The translations under genes and the position numbers were made by a program. Below, piece by piece: positions 33,919 to 42,843 of a DNA stretch of 64,000 nt (within the stretch, counting starts at the first letter, position 1; the number at the start of each line of letters is the position of its first letter). The stretch lies in the NCBI RefSeq assembly GCF_000185905.1, contig NC_014923.1, positions 372,001 through 436,000 of the forward strand, read 5' to 3'. Source of the stretch: Mesorhizobium ciceri biovar biserrulae WSM1271. GTDB taxonomy: Bacteria > Pseudomonadota > Alphaproteobacteria > Rhizobiales > Rhizobiaceae. The notes under the pieces were generated by a model, which searched no databases, was not told the origin of the DNA, and saw nothing but the letters and a program-made list of their open reading frames with translations.

Positions 33919-35165
33919 CCGCTCGCCAGATGAAGCTCGGCGCCTTTCTGTGGGCGACAGGTCATCACATCGCCGCCTGGCGCCACCCCAAGGCGCACGT
34001 CACCGCCGGCATAGACATCGATCATTACATCCAGCTGGCGCGCACGGCGGAGGCGGCGAAGTTCGACATGGTGTTCTGCGAGGACGCCGCCGGCCTGCGT
34101 GAAGCCAATATCGGCATTGCCAGCCAGACGTCGCGCTCGATCGGTTTCGAGCCGATCAGCCTGCTCTCGGCGCTCGCCGTCCAGACCAGCCGCATCGGCC
34201 TCGTCTCGACAGCGTCGACAAGCTACAACGAGCCTTATGGGCTGGCACGAACCTTCCTGTCGCTCGACCATCTGAGCGGCGGCCGGGCCGGCTGGAATCT
34301 GGTCACCTCGGCCAGCCCCATCGAAGCAGCCAATTTCGGCGCGACGGGCCTCAAGCCCCATGCCGACCGCTACGAACGGGCGCGCGAGTTTGCCGGGGTG
34401 GTGACCGGCTTGTGGCACGGCAAGGCTTCCGGCCATAACGGCCAGAGCTTTTCGGTTCGCGATCCGCTCGACCTGCCGCGCTCGCCGCAGGGCGCGCCGG
34501 TGATGGTTCAGGCCGGCGCCTCGGATGTCGGCCGCGACCTTGCCGCCCGCACCGCCGATGTGGTGTTCACGGCGGCGCAGACCTTCGAGGAAGCCAAGGC
34601 CTTCTATGACGATCTCAAAGGACGTCTGCCGGCCTACGGGCGCGAGCCGGACGACATCAAGATCATGCCGGGCGTCGCACCGGTGGTGGCGGAGACCGAA
34701 GCGGAGGCCCGTGAAAAATACGAGGAATTGCAGGAGCTGATCCCCGACGATGTCGGCGTGGCGCTGCTGTCCAGCTATCTCAGCATCTCCGATCTGTGGC
34801 GCTATCCGATCGATGGGCCACTGCCGGAACTGCCGGAGAGCGAGGGGATGAAGAGCAGGCAAGCGCTGGTCATCGAGCAATCGCGCCGCGACGGCCTCTC
34901 CATCCGCCAGCTCGCCCGGCATTTTGCCGGCGCGCGGGGCCATTGGCGCATCGTCGGCACAGCGGCCCAAGTCGCCGACGAACTGCAGGCGCGGTTCGAG
35001 GGTGGCGCGGCCGACGGTTTCAACGTCATGCCCTCATATTTCCCCGGGGAACTCGATGCCTTTGCCACGCTCGTCGTGCCGGAGTTGCAGCGGCGCGGCC
35101 TGTTCCGGACGGAATACCAGGGCCGCACGCTGCGCGACCATCTGGGTTTGAAACGGCCGGTTTAG
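33915..35165 (+). CDS. NtaA/DmoA-type LLM flavin-dependent monooxygenase
   Basis: A 416-residue monooxygenase of full family length. Landmarks are KLGAFLWATGHHIAAWRHP at the start, AKFDMVFCEDAA, LSGGRAGWNLVTSASPIEA, and DGFNVMPSYFPGELDAF near the C-terminus. Relatives oxidise EDTA/NTA, sulfur compounds or heterocycles with FMNH2 from a separate reductase, which is not encoded here. It overlaps the shorter LLM gene by four bases, suggesting a functional pair. Placement inside a purine locus hints at oxidation of a purine-like or nitrogenous compound, which is inference only. Confidence 0.88.
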   Translation: MTARQMKLGAFLWATGHHIAAWRHPKAHVTAGIDIDHYIQLARTAEAAKFDMVFCEDAAGLREANIGIASQTSRSIGFEPISLLSALAVQTSRIGLVSTASTSYNEPYGLARTFLSLDHLSGGRAGWNLVTSASPIEAANFGATGLKPHADRYERAREFAGVVTGLWHGKASGHNGQSFSVRDPLDLPRSPQGAPVMVQAGASDVGRDLAARTADVVFTAAQTFEEAKAFYDDLKGRLPAYGREPDDIKIMPGVAPVVAETEAEAREKYEELQELIPDDVGVALLSSYLSISDLWRYPIDGPLPELPESEGMKSRQALVIEQSRRDGLSIRQLARHFAGARGHWRIVGTAAQVADELQARFEGGAADGFNVMPSYFPGELDAFATLVVPELQRRGLFRTEYQGRTLRDHLGLKRPV

Positions 35166-35178
35166 CTGCGGCGCAGCT
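35164..35178. terminator. Compact hairpin between convergent genes
   Basis: AGCTGC (35164-35169) pairs with GCAGCT (35173-35178) around GGC. The stem spans the 12-base gap between the LLM gene stop and the xdhC stop and touches both stop codons, so it could end transcription in both directions. Confidence 0.4.
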
Positions 35179-36059
35179 TAGCCTGCCATCACCCTGCCAT
35201 GCGGAATTTGATGGTCGGCATTTAAGGCTGCGTTGTGATTGACCAGCGCCGTCATGATCTCGGCCGCAGCCAGCGCCGCGATGACCTGAGGGCGCTTGTC
35301 CTTGACGGTGTCGCCGCCAATTGGCGAGACGAGACGGGCAAACTCGGCCTGGCTGCCGTCCGCCGATTTCAGGAACCAGGTCCTGAACGTCGCTTTCTTG
35401 GTCTTCGAGCCGATCATGCCGACATAGGCGGTGTCACCGCGTTTCAGCGCTTCCGCGACGATCAGGAAATCCAGCGCATGATCGTGGGTCAGGATGGCGA
35501 AGGCTGCGCCGGCGGGGGCATTCCGCACCACCGCTTCCGGCATAGATGTCAGCCGTGTCTCGATGGTTTCGGGCATGCCTTCCAGTGCTTCGGCCCGCGT
35601 CTCGATGACGACGCCGTGCACGGGAAGAAGTGCGATCGCCGATGCCAGCGCCTGGCCGACATGGCCGCCACCGAAGATGTAGACGTACGGCAGGTGCGCC
35701 TCCTCGGCTTCCGCGGCCGCAACCAGGTCGCCGGCAAGCGCAGCATCGACGAGCCGGATCAAGACTTCGACGCGCCCGCCGCAGCATTGGCCGATCTCGG
35801 GACCCAGCGGGACGTCTAGGATAGCGCAGACTTCGTCAACCTCGATGCGGACTTCTTTGCCCAACATCTGCCTGGCCTTGTCGATCGCTATATATTCGAG
35901 CTGACCGCCGCCGATGGTGCCAAAGATCGCCGTCTGCGAGACGAGCATGAAGGCGCCCTTCTCGCGTGGCGTCGAGCCTTTTGTTCCGGCCACTTCGACC
36001 AGGGCAACCCGACCGGCGCTGGCGAGAAAGGCTTTCAGGCTTTGCACTTTCGAGTTCAT
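35178..36059 (-). CDS. xdhC: Xanthine dehydrogenase accessory protein XdhC
   Basis: A 293-residue cytoplasmic chaperone that binds molybdenum cofactor and helps its sulfuration and insertion into XdhB. Typical parts are EVAGTKGSTPREKGAFMLV, GTIGGGQLEYIAI, the conserved GQCCGGRVEVL, a Rossmann-like YIFGGGHVGQALA and the end region YVGMIGSKTKKATF. It is last in the minus-strand uraH-xdhA-xdhB-xdhC unit, 74 bases after xdhB. A small TTCCC/GGGAA hairpin lies in that gap. Confidence 0.95.
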   Translation of the reverse strand: MNSKVQSLKAFLASAGRVALVEVAGTKGSTPREKGAFMLVSQTAIFGTIGGGQLEYIAIDKARQMLGKEVRIEVDEVCAILDVPLGPEIGQCCGGRVEVLIRLVDAALAGDLVAAAEAEEAHLPYVYIFGGGHVGQALASAIALLPVHGVVIETRAEALEGMPETIETRLTSMPEAVVRNAPAGAAFAILTHDHALDFLIVAEALKRGDTAYVGMIGSKTKKATFRTWFLKSADGSQAEFARLVSPIGGDTVKDKRPQVIAALAAAEIMTALVNHNAALNADHQIPHGRVMAG

Positions 36060-36133
36060 GGTTCACGTTCCCGAATGGGAAATATAGGTTTTTTCGGCCC
36101 GGATTGCACGCATTGCCGACCCTGGGGCCGGAT

Positions 36134-38491
36134 TCAGGCGCCAGCCTCCTTCTTCAGCCGCTCGATCGCCATCAGAACCCGCTCCGGGGTCGCCGGAGCA
36201 TCGAGGCGCGGGCAGATCCTGTTGTCGGCGACACTGGCCACCGCGTCCGATAGCGCATGCAGCACCGACATGCCGAGCGGGAACGGCGGCTCGCCGACCG
36301 CCTTGGAGCGGTGGATGGTTGGCTCGCCGGCTTCCGGCCAGTCGGCCAAGGTGACGTTGAAGATCTTCGGCCGGTCGGAGGCGAGCGGGATCTTGTAGGT
36401 CGACGGCGCATGCGTGCGCAGCCGGCCCTTGGCGTCCCACCACAGTTCTTCCGTCGTCAGCCAGCCCATGCCCTGGATGAAGCCGCCCTCGATCTGGCCG
36501 ATATCGATCGCCCGGTTCAGCGAGCGGCCACAGTCATGGAGAATATCGGTACGCTCGACCATGTATTCGCCGGTCAGCGTGTCGACCGAGACTTCCGAGC
36601 ACGAGGCGCCATAGGCGAAATAATAGAAGGGGCGGCCCTCGCCCTTGTCGCGGTTCCAGTGGATTTTCGGCGTCTTGTAGAAACCAGCCGCCGACAGCTG
36701 GATGCGGGCCATATAGGCCTGCTTGACGAGGTCGGCGAAGGCGATTTCCTGGTTGCCGATACGCACACGGTTGGGCAGGAACAGCACCTGATCACGCGGC
36801 ACCTGATATTTTTCGGCGGCGAAATCGGTCAGCCGATCCTTGATCTGGCGCGCGCCATTCTGCGCCGCCATGCCGTTGAGGTCGGAGCCGGACGACGCTG
36901 CCGTAGCCGAAGTGTTCGGCACCTTGCCGGTCGTTGTCGCGGTGATCTTCACCTGGTCGAGATCGATCTGGAACTCTTCCGCCACCACCTGCGCCACCTT
37001 GACGTAGAGGCCCTGCCCCATCTCGGTTCCGCCATGGTTCAGATGCACCGAACCGTCGGTGTAGACATGCACCAGCGCGCCGGCTTGATTGTAATGCGTG
37101 GCGGTGAACGAGATGCCGAACTTGACCGGCGTCAGAGCGAGGCCCCGCTTGATGAAACGGCTGTTGGCATTGAAGGCCGATATTTCACGCCGCCGCCGCG
37201 CATAGCTCGCGCTTTGCTCCAGCTCGGCGACGATGCGCTGGATGATGTTATCCTCGACCGTCTGGTGGTAGGGCGTGATGTTGCGGCCCCCCTCGCTACT
37301 GGTGCCGTAGAAATTCTTCTTGCGGATTTCGAGCGGATCCTTGCCGACGGCAAAGGCCACCTCGTCGATGACGCGCTCGGCGCCGACCATGCCTTGCGGG
37401 CCGCCGAACCCCCGAAAGGCGGTGTTCGACACGGTGTTGGTGTAGAGCGGCGCCGACTGCGCATGCACCGCCGGCCAGAAATAAGTGTTGTCGCAGTGGA
37501 ACAGCGCGCGATCGGTTACCGGGCCGGACAGATCCGACGAAAAACCGCAGCGCGCCGCGAACATGAAATCGACGCCGAGGATGTTGCCCTCGTCATCGAA
37601 GCCGACCTCGTAATCGACGAGGAAATCATGACGCTTTCCGGTGGCGATCATGTCGTCGTCGCGGTCGGGCCGGATCTTCACGGCGCGGTGGTGCTTCTTC
37701 GCGGCGATCGCGGCCAATGCGGCAAACTGATTTCCCTGCGTTTCCTTGCCGCCGAAGCCGCCTCCCATGCGGCGGATTTCCACCGTGACGGCATTGCTCG
37801 GCACGCCGAGTACGTGGCTGACCATGTGCTGGACTTCGCTTGGATGCTGGGTCGAGGAATAGATGGTGACGTCCTGATCCTCGCCAGGAACGGCCATGGC
37901 GATATGGCCTTCGAGGTAGAAGTGTTCCTGGCCGCCGATGCGCATTTTTCCCTTTAGCCGGCGCGGCGCCTGACGGATCGCCGTAGCGGCATCGCCGCGC
38001 TTCAGGGTGAGAGGCGGCGTGACGAGCTTGTCCTTCTTCGGATCGAGCGCGCCGATGTCGGTGACGAAAGGCAATTCCTTGTATTCGACCTTTGCCAATC
38101 TTGTGGCGCGGCGCGCCTGCTCGCGAGTTTGCGCAATAACGCAGAAGATAGCCTGGCCGTAGAATTGCACCTTGCCGTCGGCAAGCACCGGCTCGTCGTG
38201 GCGACCGGTCGGCGAAATGTCGTTTTCGCCCGGCACGTCACTGGCCGTCAGCACGTCGACAACGCCGGGCGCTGTACGCACCGCCGAGAGATCCATGCTG
38301 GTGATGGTGGCATGCGTGGCACCGGAAAGCCCTAGGCAGCCATGCAGCGTGCCTGATGGTTCCGGCATGTCGTCGATGTAGACGGCGGCGCCGCTGACAT
38401 GTTTGTGCGCGGAATCGTGGCGCTGATCGGTGGCGACGCCGCCAGCGATCTTTTCAGCCTTGAGGTTGGGGGCAGCGTGCTTGTTCATCAT
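36134..38491 (-). CDS. xdhB: Xanthine dehydrogenase molybdopterin-binding subunit
   Basis: A 785-residue molybdoenzyme subunit that hydroxylates hypoxanthine and xanthine to urate. Landmarks are the N-terminal SAHKHVSGAAVYIDDMPEPS, GGFGGKETQGNQFA, the arginine-containing AFRGFGGPQGM loop, HGGTEMGQGLYVKVAQV, and a C-terminal VGEPPFPLGMSVLHAL with the active-site Glu region. The length is standard for bacterial XdhB. The start overlaps the end of xdhA by four bases, which fits equal production of the two subunits. Confidence 0.96.
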   Translation of the reverse strand: MMNKHAAPNLKAEKIAGGVATDQRHDSAHKHVSGAAVYIDDMPEPSGTLHGCLGLSGATHATITSMDLSAVRTAPGVVDVLTASDVPGENDISPTGRHDEPVLADGKVQFYGQAIFCVIAQTREQARRATRLAKVEYKELPFVTDIGALDPKKDKLVTPPLTLKRGDAATAIRQAPRRLKGKMRIGGQEHFYLEGHIAMAVPGEDQDVTIYSSTQHPSEVQHMVSHVLGVPSNAVTVEIRRMGGGFGGKETQGNQFAALAAIAAKKHHRAVKIRPDRDDDMIATGKRHDFLVDYEVGFDDEGNILGVDFMFAARCGFSSDLSGPVTDRALFHCDNTYFWPAVHAQSAPLYTNTVSNTAFRGFGGPQGMVGAERVIDEVAFAVGKDPLEIRKKNFYGTSSEGGRNITPYHQTVEDNIIQRIVAELEQSASYARRRREISAFNANSRFIKRGLALTPVKFGISFTATHYNQAGALVHVYTDGSVHLNHGGTEMGQGLYVKVAQVVAEEFQIDLDQVKITATTTGKVPNTSATAASSGSDLNGMAAQNGARQIKDRLTDFAAEKYQVPRDQVLFLPNRVRIGNQEIAFADLVKQAYMARIQLSAAGFYKTPKIHWNRDKGEGRPFYYFAYGASCSEVSVDTLTGEYMVERTDILHDCGRSLNRAIDIGQIEGGFIQGMGWLTTEELWWDAKGRLRTHAPSTYKIPLASDRPKIFNVTLADWPEAGEPTIHRSKAVGEPPFPLGMSVLHALSDAVASVADNRICPRLDAPATPERVLMAIERLKKEAGA

Positions 38492-39969
38492 GCCGCCTCG
38501 TGCCTTGAAACCTGGACCGGCTCTCTGGTGCCGCTGCTCTCGGCAAAAAAGCGCAGCAGCAGGTTCTTTGCCGCCAGCGCCCGATATTCGGCGCTTGCCC
38601 GCATATCGGTCAGCGGCGTGAAATCATTGGCGTATTCGGCCATGGCCGCCTCGACCGTGGCCTCCGTCCAGGGTTTGCCGAGCAGGGCCTGCTCGACACC
38701 GAGGGCCCGTTTAGGTGTCGCTGCCATGCCGCCATAGGCGATGCAAATGTCGGCCACCGTTCCGTCCTTGGCCAGATCCAGGAAAAACGCGCCAAGGGCC
38801 GCGGTAATGTCCTCGTCGCGACGCTTGGTGATCTTGTAGACGGCAAACTTCGTTTCCTTGGCCGGCACCGGCACATGCACGGCCTCGACGAATTCACCCG
38901 GCTGCCGATCCTGTTTGCCGTAGGCGATGAAGAAGGTTTCCAACGGGATCGTCCGCTGCTTCTTGCCCTTGCGCAAGGTGAGACTTGCGCCAAGCGCGAT
39001 CAAAGGCGGTGGCGTATCTCCGATCGGCGAGCCGTTGGCGATGTTACCGCCGATGGTGCCCATGTTGCGCACCTGTTCGCCGCCGATGCGATCGAACAAT
39101 GGCCCCAACGCCGGGATGCGCTTCGCCAATGTCGCGAAGGCGTCAGTGTAGGTGACGCCGGCGCCGATCGAAATGACGCCCTTGTCTTCCGAGATGGTGC
39201 AAAGCCCGTCGAGATCGCCGATGAAAATGGCCGGTGAAATATCGCGCATGTGCTTGGTCACCCACAGGCCGACATCGGTCGAGCCGGCCACGATGGTAGC
39301 GCCGGGTTCCTTGTCCAGCACGGCGGCGAAATCGTCGACATCGGCCGGCACGACCAGCCGCGCCTTGCCGGTTCCGATCTCGACCCGGGCGCCGTCACGC
39401 ATGGCCTCGAGCCTTGCGGTGATCGCCTTGCGTTCCGTGGCCAGCGGGTCCTTTGCGGCCTTGCCGTAGCTGGAGATGGCATGCGCGGCGCGCATGATGG
39501 CCTCGTAGCCGGTGCAGCGGCAGAGATTGCCTTGCAAAGCCTTTTCGACATCCGCGTTCGAGGGATCAGGCGACTTCATCCACAAGCCATAGAGCGACAT
39601 GACGAAGCCGGGCGTGCAGAAGCCGCATTGCGAGCCGTGGAAATCGACCATCGCCTGCTGCACCGGATGCAACTGGCCGGGTGAACCGCGCAGATGCTCG
39701 ACCGTCACGACATGGGTGCCGTCGAGCGAGCCGAGGAAGCGGATGCAGGCATTGACGCTTTCATAGACCAAGCCGCCCTCCGACAGCTTGCCGACCAGCA
39801 CGGTGCAGGCACCGCAGTCTCCCTCGGCACACCCTTCCTTGGTGCCGCGCAGCGAACGGTCGAGCCGCAGCCAGTCGAGCAAGGTCGCGTCGGGTGCCAC
39901 CGACGAAAGCGCCACATCCCTGCCATTGAGAATGAAGCGGATTTCGTTGCGGATGCTAATTTTGGTCAT
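38488..39969 (-). CDS. xdhA: Xanthine dehydrogenase small (Fe-S/FAD) subunit
   Basis: A 493-residue subunit carrying two 2Fe-2S clusters and FAD, which pass electrons from XdhB to NAD+. The first cluster motif is CAEGDCGACTVL near residue 47, the second CGFCTPGFVMSLYG and CRCTGYEAI near residues 117-155. The FAD domain follows with IVAGSTDVGLWVTK and GTIGGNIANGSPIGD. It starts three bases after the uraH stop and overlaps xdhB, so it sits mid-operon. Confidence 0.96.
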   Translation of the reverse strand: MTKISIRNEIRFILNGRDVALSSVAPDATLLDWLRLDRSLRGTKEGCAEGDCGACTVLVGKLSEGGLVYESVNACIRFLGSLDGTHVVTVEHLRGSPGQLHPVQQAMVDFHGSQCGFCTPGFVMSLYGLWMKSPDPSNADVEKALQGNLCRCTGYEAIMRAAHAISSYGKAAKDPLATERKAITARLEAMRDGARVEIGTGKARLVVPADVDDFAAVLDKEPGATIVAGSTDVGLWVTKHMRDISPAIFIGDLDGLCTISEDKGVISIGAGVTYTDAFATLAKRIPALGPLFDRIGGEQVRNMGTIGGNIANGSPIGDTPPPLIALGASLTLRKGKKQRTIPLETFFIAYGKQDRQPGEFVEAVHVPVPAKETKFAVYKITKRRDEDITAALGAFFLDLAKDGTVADICIAYGGMAATPKRALGVEQALLGKPWTEATVEAAMAEYANDFTPLTDMRASAEYRALAAKNLLLRFFAESSGTREPVQVSRHEAA

Positions 39970-39972
39970 GCC

Positions 39973-40347
39973 TCAGCTCCCCCTGTAGGTCGAGTAACCG
40001 TAGGGCGAGACCAGCAGTGGCACATGATAATGCACCGGCTCGGCCATGCCGAAGCGGATCGGTATCACATCGAGAAAGGCGGGTTTCGGCAGGCTCAACC
40101 CCTGCTGGCGCAAATAGTCGCCGGCGGCGAAGACCAGTTCGTATTCGCCGGTGCGGAATTCCGCGCCGGCGAGCAGCGGCTTGTCGCAACGGCCGTCGGC
40201 ATTGGTGAGAACGGTCTTCAGATGTGTCCGCGCCTTGCCCTCGAGGTGATAGAGCGCGATCGACAGTCCCGCCGCCGGCTTGCCGGTCGCCGTGTCGAGG
40301 ACATGGGTCGTCAGACGCCCGCCGTCGGCTTTCGACGTTTCTGCCAT
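39973..40347 (-). CDS. uraH: 5-hydroxyisourate hydrolase
   Basis: A 124-residue transthyretin-like enzyme that hydrolyses 5-hydroxyisourate, the PuuD product, to OHCU. The N-terminal [15 protein letters not shown] supplies the conserved His, an ADGRCD segment lies mid-protein, [14 protein letters not shown] is near the end, and the chain closes with the diagnostic YRGS. There is no signal peptide. GGGAGG precedes the start at 40347; the open frame further upstream is not family-like. It heads the operon with xdhABC and is divergent from the allantoinase fusion. Confidence 0.95.
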   Translation of the reverse strand: MAETSKADGGRLTTHVLDTATGKPAAGLSIALYHLEGKARTHLKTVLTNADGRCDKPLLAGAEFRTGEYELVFAAGDYLRQQGLSLPKPAFLDVIPIRFGMAEPVHYHVPLLVSPYGYSTYRGS

Positions 40348-40375
40348 TGGCCGCCTCCCATTTCCGGTACGAGCG

Positions 40376-40422
40376 AATTGGCCCGGTACGGTCAAGTATC
40401 AACAGTGAATTGTGCGCCAATT
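40376..40422. promoter_or_regulatory. Repeats in divergent uraH / puuE spacer
   Basis: AATTGGC (40376-40382) and GCCAATT (40416-40422) form a perfect 7-bp inverted repeat. CCGGTACG occurs twice in direct orientation at 40364-40371 and 40383-40390. Both lie in the 203-base region that must hold the promoters of the two purine operons, so one regulator could control both. Confidence 0.4.
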
Positions 40423-40550
40423 AAAGGCGATGCATAAGTCCCGGTCGAGCGGAGTGCGACAAAAACACTTTCAAAAATTTTCGGGGGAATGCGAGAAGCA
40501 CCCTTTCGATATTCTGATCATACTTCGGGCCGTGCCCGGCGGGAGGGACG

Positions 40551-41969
40551 ATGCGTTACAGCAGAGACATGCGTGGCTACGGAGCCAATCCGCCGGACCC
40601 GAAATGGCCTGGCGGTGCACATGTCGCCGTGCAGTTCGTCGTCAATTACGAGGAAGGTGGCGAAAACTGCGTGTTGCATGGCGACAAGGCGTCCGAAGCC
40701 TTCCTGTCGGAAATCGTCGGCGCGGCACCCTGGGTGGGTCAACGCCACTGGAACATGGAATCCATCTACGAATACGGCGCCCGCGCCGGCTTCTGGCGGC
40801 TGCTCCGGCTGTTCACCGAGTCGCAAGTGCCGATCACCTGCTACGGCGTCGCCACAGCGCTCGCCCGTTCGCCGGATCAGGTAGCGGCCATGCAGGACGC
40901 CGGCTGGGAGATCGCTTCGCACGGCTTAAGATGGATCGACTACCGCGACCACAGCGCCGAGGATGAGCGCCGCGACCTCGAGGCGGCGATCAAGCTGCAC
41001 TACGAAGTGACCGGCGCGCGCCCGACCGGCTGGTATACGGGTCGCACATCGATCAACACGGTGCGGATTGTGGCGGAAGAAGGCGGCTTCGACTATGTGT
41101 CGGACACCTATGACGACGAGCTGCCGTACTGGTTCGAGCATGAGGGCGGCGCGCAGCTCATCATCCCCTATACGCTCGACGCCAACGACATGCGGTTCGC
41201 CACGCCGCAAGGTTTTAACTCGGGCGACCAGTTCTTTGCCTATTTGAAGGACAGCTTCGATACGCTCTATGCCGAGGGCAAGGCCGGCCGGCCACGCATG
41301 ATGAACATTGGCCTGCACTGCCGCCTCGTCGGGCGGCCGGGCCGGGTGGCGGCGCTGAAGCGCTTCGTCGACTATGTGAAGTCGCACGACAAGGTCTGGC
41401 TGGCGAGGCGCATCGACATCGCCAAGCACTGGCAAGAGGTCAATCCTTATCAACCGGCGGCACTCCGTCCATCGAAGATGGAATTCGAGACCTTCGTCCA
41501 CACTTTCGGCGGCGTGTTCGAGCATTCGCCCTGGATCGCCGAACGCGCCTACGAACTGGAACTAGGCCCGGCGCATGACACTTCGGGCGGCCTGCACAAT
41601 GCGCTTTGCCGTATCTTCCGCTCCGCCAGCGAAACCGAGCGGCTTTCGGTGCTCAACGCCCATCCCGACCTTGCCGGCAAGCTGGCCAAGGCCAAACGGC
41701 TGACGGCGGAATCGACCAGGGAACAGGCCTCGGCCGGCCTCGACGCGCTGACCGACAAGGAGCGCGAACTGTTTTCCAAGCTCAACGCCGCCTACGTCAC
41801 CACCTTCGGCTTCCCTTTCATCATCGCGGTGAAGGGCAAGACGAAGCAGGAAATCCTGGCGGAGTTCGAGGCGCGCATCGGCAACAGCCGCGGCGTCGAA
41901 TTCGAGACCGCCTGCAAACAGGTCGAGCGCATCGCGCTGCTCCGCCTCAAGGACATGCTTCCGCAATAG
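40551..41969 (+). CDS. puuE: Fused allantoinase (PuuE) and OHCU decarboxylase (UraD)
   Basis: A 472-residue fusion. Residues about 1-305 are the polysaccharide-deacetylase-type allantoinase PuuE (WPGGAHVAVQFVVNYEEGG, ITCYGVATAL, GWEIASHGLRWIDYRD), converting allantoin to allantoate. Residues about 310-472 are OHCU decarboxylase (HTFGGVFEHSPWIAERAY and the catalytic His in LNAHPDLAGKLA, then FGFPFIIAVKG), which gives (S)-allantoin. The order of the domains is the reverse of the order of the reactions. The fusion joins two consecutive steps after UraH. It is the first gene of the plus-strand purine operon and divergent from uraH. Confidence 0.94.
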   Translation: MRYSRDMRGYGANPPDPKWPGGAHVAVQFVVNYEEGGENCVLHGDKASEAFLSEIVGAAPWVGQRHWNMESIYEYGARAGFWRLLRLFTESQVPITCYGVATALARSPDQVAAMQDAGWEIASHGLRWIDYRDHSAEDERRDLEAAIKLHYEVTGARPTGWYTGRTSINTVRIVAEEGGFDYVSDTYDDELPYWFEHEGGAQLIIPYTLDANDMRFATPQGFNSGDQFFAYLKDSFDTLYAEGKAGRPRMMNIGLHCRLVGRPGRVAALKRFVDYVKSHDKVWLARRIDIAKHWQEVNPYQPAALRPSKMEFETFVHTFGGVFEHSPWIAERAYELELGPAHDTSGGLHNALCRIFRSASETERLSVLNAHPDLAGKLAKAKRLTAESTREQASAGLDALTDKERELFSKLNAAYVTTFGFPFIIAVKGKTKQEILAEFEARIGNSRGVEFETACKQVERIALLRLKDMLPQ

Positions 41970-41979
41970 GTTTGAAACC

Positions 41980-42843
41980 ATGGATACGATCAGGATGCCC
42001 GAGCGAACCTATTACGCGCCACATGGCGGTCATTCCGGCCAGAACGAGCTTCTGACCGGCCGCGCCGTCTTCACCGAGGCCTATGCCGTCATTCCCCGGG
42101 GTGTGATGCAGGACATCGTCACCAGTGCGTTGCCGTTCTGGGACGAAACCCGCGTCTGGATCTTGTCGCGACCGCTATCGGGTTTTGCCGAGACGTTCTC
42201 GCAATACATTGTCGAGGTCGCGCCCGGCGGCGGCAGCGATCGGCCGGAACCCGATGCCGACGCCGAAGGCGCTCTGTTCGTGGTCGAAGGCGAACTGACG
42301 GTTCTGCTTGCCGGCAAGACGCATGTGTTGCGGCCCGGCGGCTTTGCCTTCCTGCCGCCGGCCAGCGGCTGGACGGTTCGCAACGAAAGCAGGGCCGCCG
42401 TGCGCTTCCACTGGATTCGCAAGGCTTACGAGGTGGTCGACGGTCTCGATGTGCCGGAAGCCTTCTTCACCAATGAGCAGGAGATCGCGCCAACGCCGAT
42501 GCCCGGCACCGAAGGCCGCTGGGCGACGACGCGGTTCGTCGATCCGGCAGATTTGCGCCACGACATGCACATGACCATTGTCACGCTGGAACCCGGCGCG
42601 GTCATTCCCTTCGCCGAGACCCATGTCATGGAGCACGGTCTCTATGTGCTGGAGGGTAAGGCCGTCTACCGCCTCAACCAGGACTGGGTCGAGGTCGAGG
42701 CCGGCGACTATATGTGGCTGCGCGCCTTCTGCCCGCAGGCCTGCTATGCCGGTGGCCCGGGTAAATTCCGCTATCTGCTCTACAAGGATGTCAACCGGCA
42801 CGCCAAGCTCGGCGGCGCCGGCATCGCAAGGCGCGCGCTGTGA
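41980..42843 (+). CDS. allE: (S)-ureidoglycine aminohydrolase (double cupin)
   Basis: A 287-residue bicupin that releases ammonia from (S)-ureidoglycine to give ureidoglycolate. The N-terminus TYYAPHGGHSGQNELLTGRA is characteristic. The first cupin contains ALFVVEGELTVLLAG; the second contains VIPFAETHVMEHGLYVLEG with the metal-binding Glu/His set and ends with WLRAFCPQACYAGGP. It follows the PuuE-UraD gene after ten bases and overlaps allA by four bases. The allantoate amidohydrolase that should make its substrate is not in the window. Confidence 0.93.
   Translation: MDTIRMPERTYYAPHGGHSGQNELLTGRAVFTEAYAVIPRGVMQDIVTSALPFWDETRVWILSRPLSGFAETFSQYIVEVAPGGGSDRPEPDADAEGALFVVEGELTVLLAGKTHVLRPGGFAFLPPASGWTVRNESRAAVRFHWIRKAYEVVDGLDVPEAFFTNEQEIAPTPMPGTEGRWATTRFVDPADLRHDMHMTIVTLEPGAVIPFAETHVMEHGLYVLEGKAVYRLNQDWVEVEAGDYMWLRAFCPQACYAGGPGKFRYLLYKDVNRHAKLGGAGIARRAL

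Noticed and set aside
34796..35242. Alternative plus-strand frame overlapping the end of the second LLM gene
   Set aside because: It overlaps the intact monooxygenase gene and xdhC, and shows no motif.
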